From the NCBI RefSeq assembly GCF_014648055.1, contig NZ_BMQJ01000002.1:655363-719362 (forward strand): 64,000 nucleotides of DNA. Reading direction: 5' to 3'. Each line of letters starts with the position of its first letter. Position 1 is the first letter of the stretch. Shown here in pieces: positions 61,829-64,000 of this stretch. The translations under genes and the position numbers were made by a program. The DNA is from Streptosporangium pseudovulgare (GTDB taxonomy: Bacteria > Actinomycetota > Actinomycetes > Streptosporangiales > Streptosporangiaceae). The notes under the pieces are model-generated. The model was not told the DNA's origin. It saw only the letters and a list, made by a program, of their open reading frames with translations, and searched no databases.

Positions 61829-62068
61829 GTGGTGGCCACGGAAGACGTCTACAACAGGATCTCGGTGCTGCGGGCCGAGCGCGGCGTGTCGCGCAAGGAC
61901 CTGGCCACCGCGCTGGGCGTCCACTACCAGACGATCGGCTACCTCGAACGCGGCGAGTACAGCCCCAGCCTGCACCTGGCCCTGCGCATCGCCGCGTACT
62001 TCGAGGTGCCGCTGGAGGTCGTCTTCTCCCTGAAACCGTTCCCCCGACTCGGCAGTGAGGTGAAGTGA
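61829..62068 (+). CDS. Small XRE-family helix-turn-helix regulator
   Basis: 79 residues, essentially one HTH_3 domain: ISVLRAERGVSRKDLATALGVHYQTIGYLERGEYSPSLHLALRIAAYFEVPLEVVF. Regulators of this short type commonly pair with a membrane protein encoded next to them. GTG 61829 has GGGAG about seven bases upstream; GTG 61832 is alternative. Stop and next start overlap (TGATG). Candidate binder of the 60015-60036 dyad, though XRE operators vary. Confidence 0.9.
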   Translation: MVATEDVYNRISVLRAERGVSRKDLATALGVHYQTIGYLERGEYSPSLHLALRIAAYFEVPLEVVFSLKPFPRLGSEVK

Positions 62069-62604
62069 TGAGCGGCCTGACCCCCGAGCAGATGGAGAGG
62101 CACTACCGCACCTGGCCGCCGCGCTCCTGGTACGCCACCCGCCGGAGCCGCCGCGTCCTGGCCGGCGTGGGCGGCGCCTCGGCCGCGCTGGGCTGGATCA
62201 GCGCGGTCGTGTGCTGGTACCTCGCACCGAGCTCCCTGGCGATGTGGACCACCTTCGCCCTGTGGGGAGCCGCGCTGGTGATCTACGCGGTGGTCTACTC
62301 GGCCCTCGTCGGAGCCACCCGCGGCGTCATCGGCCTCGCCGAGCGTCACCTCGACGAGCGGCAGGCCCTCGAACGCCTGCGGCTCCAGGCCGACTCCCGG
62401 CGCGGCACCACGATCATGCTCGGCGCGGTCCTCGCGCTCGTCGCCATCGCCGTCAGGGACGGGGACAGGTCGGTCGTCGAGGTTCCGACGACGGCGCCCT
62501 TCCTGCTCGTGTACGCCGCGATCGCGACGCACCTCATCCTGCCGTCCCTCCTGGCGGCCTGGCGGATGCCCGACCCGCCGCGGGACGACGACGAGGACGA
62601 CTGA
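62068..62604 (+). CDS. Four-helix membrane protein partnered with the XRE regulator
   Basis: 178 residues with hydrophobic segments near 31-52 (VLAGVGGASAALGWISAVVCWYL), 57-80 (MWTTFALWGAALVIYAVVYSALVG), 116-130 (TIMLGAVLALVAIAV) and 145-165 (FLLVYAAIATHLILPSLLAAW), and an acidic tail (DPPRDDDEDD). No named family beyond similarity in layout to membrane partners of small XRE proteins. Possibly a sensor or sequestering partner; this is inference. Start ATG 62068 overlaps the previous stop by one base. Confidence 0.82.
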   Translation: MSGLTPEQMERHYRTWPPRSWYATRRSRRVLAGVGGASAALGWISAVVCWYLAPSSLAMWTTFALWGAALVIYAVVYSALVGATRGVIGLAERHLDERQALERLRLQADSRRGTTIMLGAVLALVAIAVRDGDRSVVEVPTTAPFLLVYAAIATHLILPSLLAAWRMPDPPRDDDEDD

Positions 62605-62607
62605 GGA

Positions 62608-62688
62608 ACGGCCGGAGGACGGCCGGGGCACGGCCGGAGGACGGCCGGGGCACGGCCGGAGGACGGCCGGGGCACGGCCGGAGGACGA
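62608..62688. repeat. Tandem repeat of 22 bp (two 11-bp subunits), about 3.7 copies
   Basis: Units of 22 bp start at 62608, 62630 and 62652, with a partial unit to 62688. Each unit is two 11-bp variants, ACGGCCGGAGG and ACGGCCGGGGC. It lies just after the membrane-protein stop, between convergent genes. Confidence 0.92.
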
Positions 62689-62751
62689 CGGGACGCCGCG
62701 GGGCGGCCGAAGCGCGGGCCGGACGATCACCGGGTCCGGCCGCCCGCCCCG

Positions 62752-64000
<1,249 letters not shown>

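Overview
The window reads as one contiguous piece of an actinobacterial chromosome: very high G+C, almost every gene GTG/ATG-started with many 4-nt (ATGA/GTGA) overlaps, and a gene set (HrdB-type sigma factor, LexA, NrdR plus B12-dependent NrdJ, spore-associated protein, 10-methyl fatty acid genes, P450, PASTA-less Ser/Thr kinase) that points to a sporulating filamentous actinomycete. The 10-methyl branched-lipid pair and overall style suggest the Streptosporangiaceae or a close relative; that placement is inference. No rRNA, tRNA, CRISPR array or intact transposase was seen.

Layout. 1-5.8 kb: N-terminal part of the principal sigma factor, a PAS-PAS-GAF-SpoIIE phosphatase, a small helical protein and a conserved unknown. 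5.7-10.2 kb: 5-oxoprolinase subunits pxpA-pxpB-pxpC followed, after a perfect 11-bp palindrome, by pnuC and a NadR-like NMN adenylyltransferase/NR kinase. 10.3-17.5 kb (minus): an AlkZ-like winged-helix protein and a peptide ABC importer operon oppB-oppC-oppDF(fused)-binding lipoprotein. 17.7-22.3 kb (minus): a membrane-anchored twin AAA+ ATPase and a TPR/multi-TM protein. 22.5-30 kb: MFS exporter, DoxX with a collagen-like tail, RidA, HxlR regulator, F420-reductase-like protein, flavin reductase, two small Cys-rich proteins, and an ECF41 sigma factor with its AhpD-like partner. 30-33.4 kb: two small ORFs, a TetR regulator, a MarR gene with an internal deletion, proline iminopeptidase and a SapA-like secreted protein.

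33.5-41.4 kb is housekeeping: nrdR-nrdJ with paired NrdR boxes, lexA with an SOS box and a divergent short membrane protein, and leuS preceded by what looks like a complete ribosome-mediated attenuator (17-residue leader peptide with three consecutive Leu codons, an 11-bp alternative stem and an intrinsic terminator). 41.8-44.9 kb: a Pro-rich single-pass membrane protein and a P450. 44.9-49.8 kb is the accessory island: a P450 3' relic, two inverted ~320-bp repeat copies, an ABC-F resistance-type gene under a promoter bracketed by two TetR-type boxes but with no TetR gene beside it, decayed sequence and a GNAT. 49.8-60 kb is rich in lipid and acyl-CoA enzymes: GMC oxidoreductase, acyl-CoA ligase, 10-methyl fatty acid genes tmsA-tmsB, D-2-hydroxyacid dehydrogenase, a Ser/Thr kinase and an alpha-methylacyl-CoA racemase-like CoA transferase. 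60-64 kb: an ABC exporter operon behind a palindromic operator with an XRE regulator and a membrane protein, a GyrI-like effector-binding protein and the start of a GuaB1-type IMPDH-family enzyme.

The most notable observations are the leuS attenuator, the autogenous ECF41 promoter that makes sigJ leaderless, the palindrome joining oxoproline and NAD-salvage genes, the inverted-repeat-flanked ABC-F island, the MarR gene missing its DNA-reading helix, and three separate intergenic tandem repeats that all share an 11-bp period.
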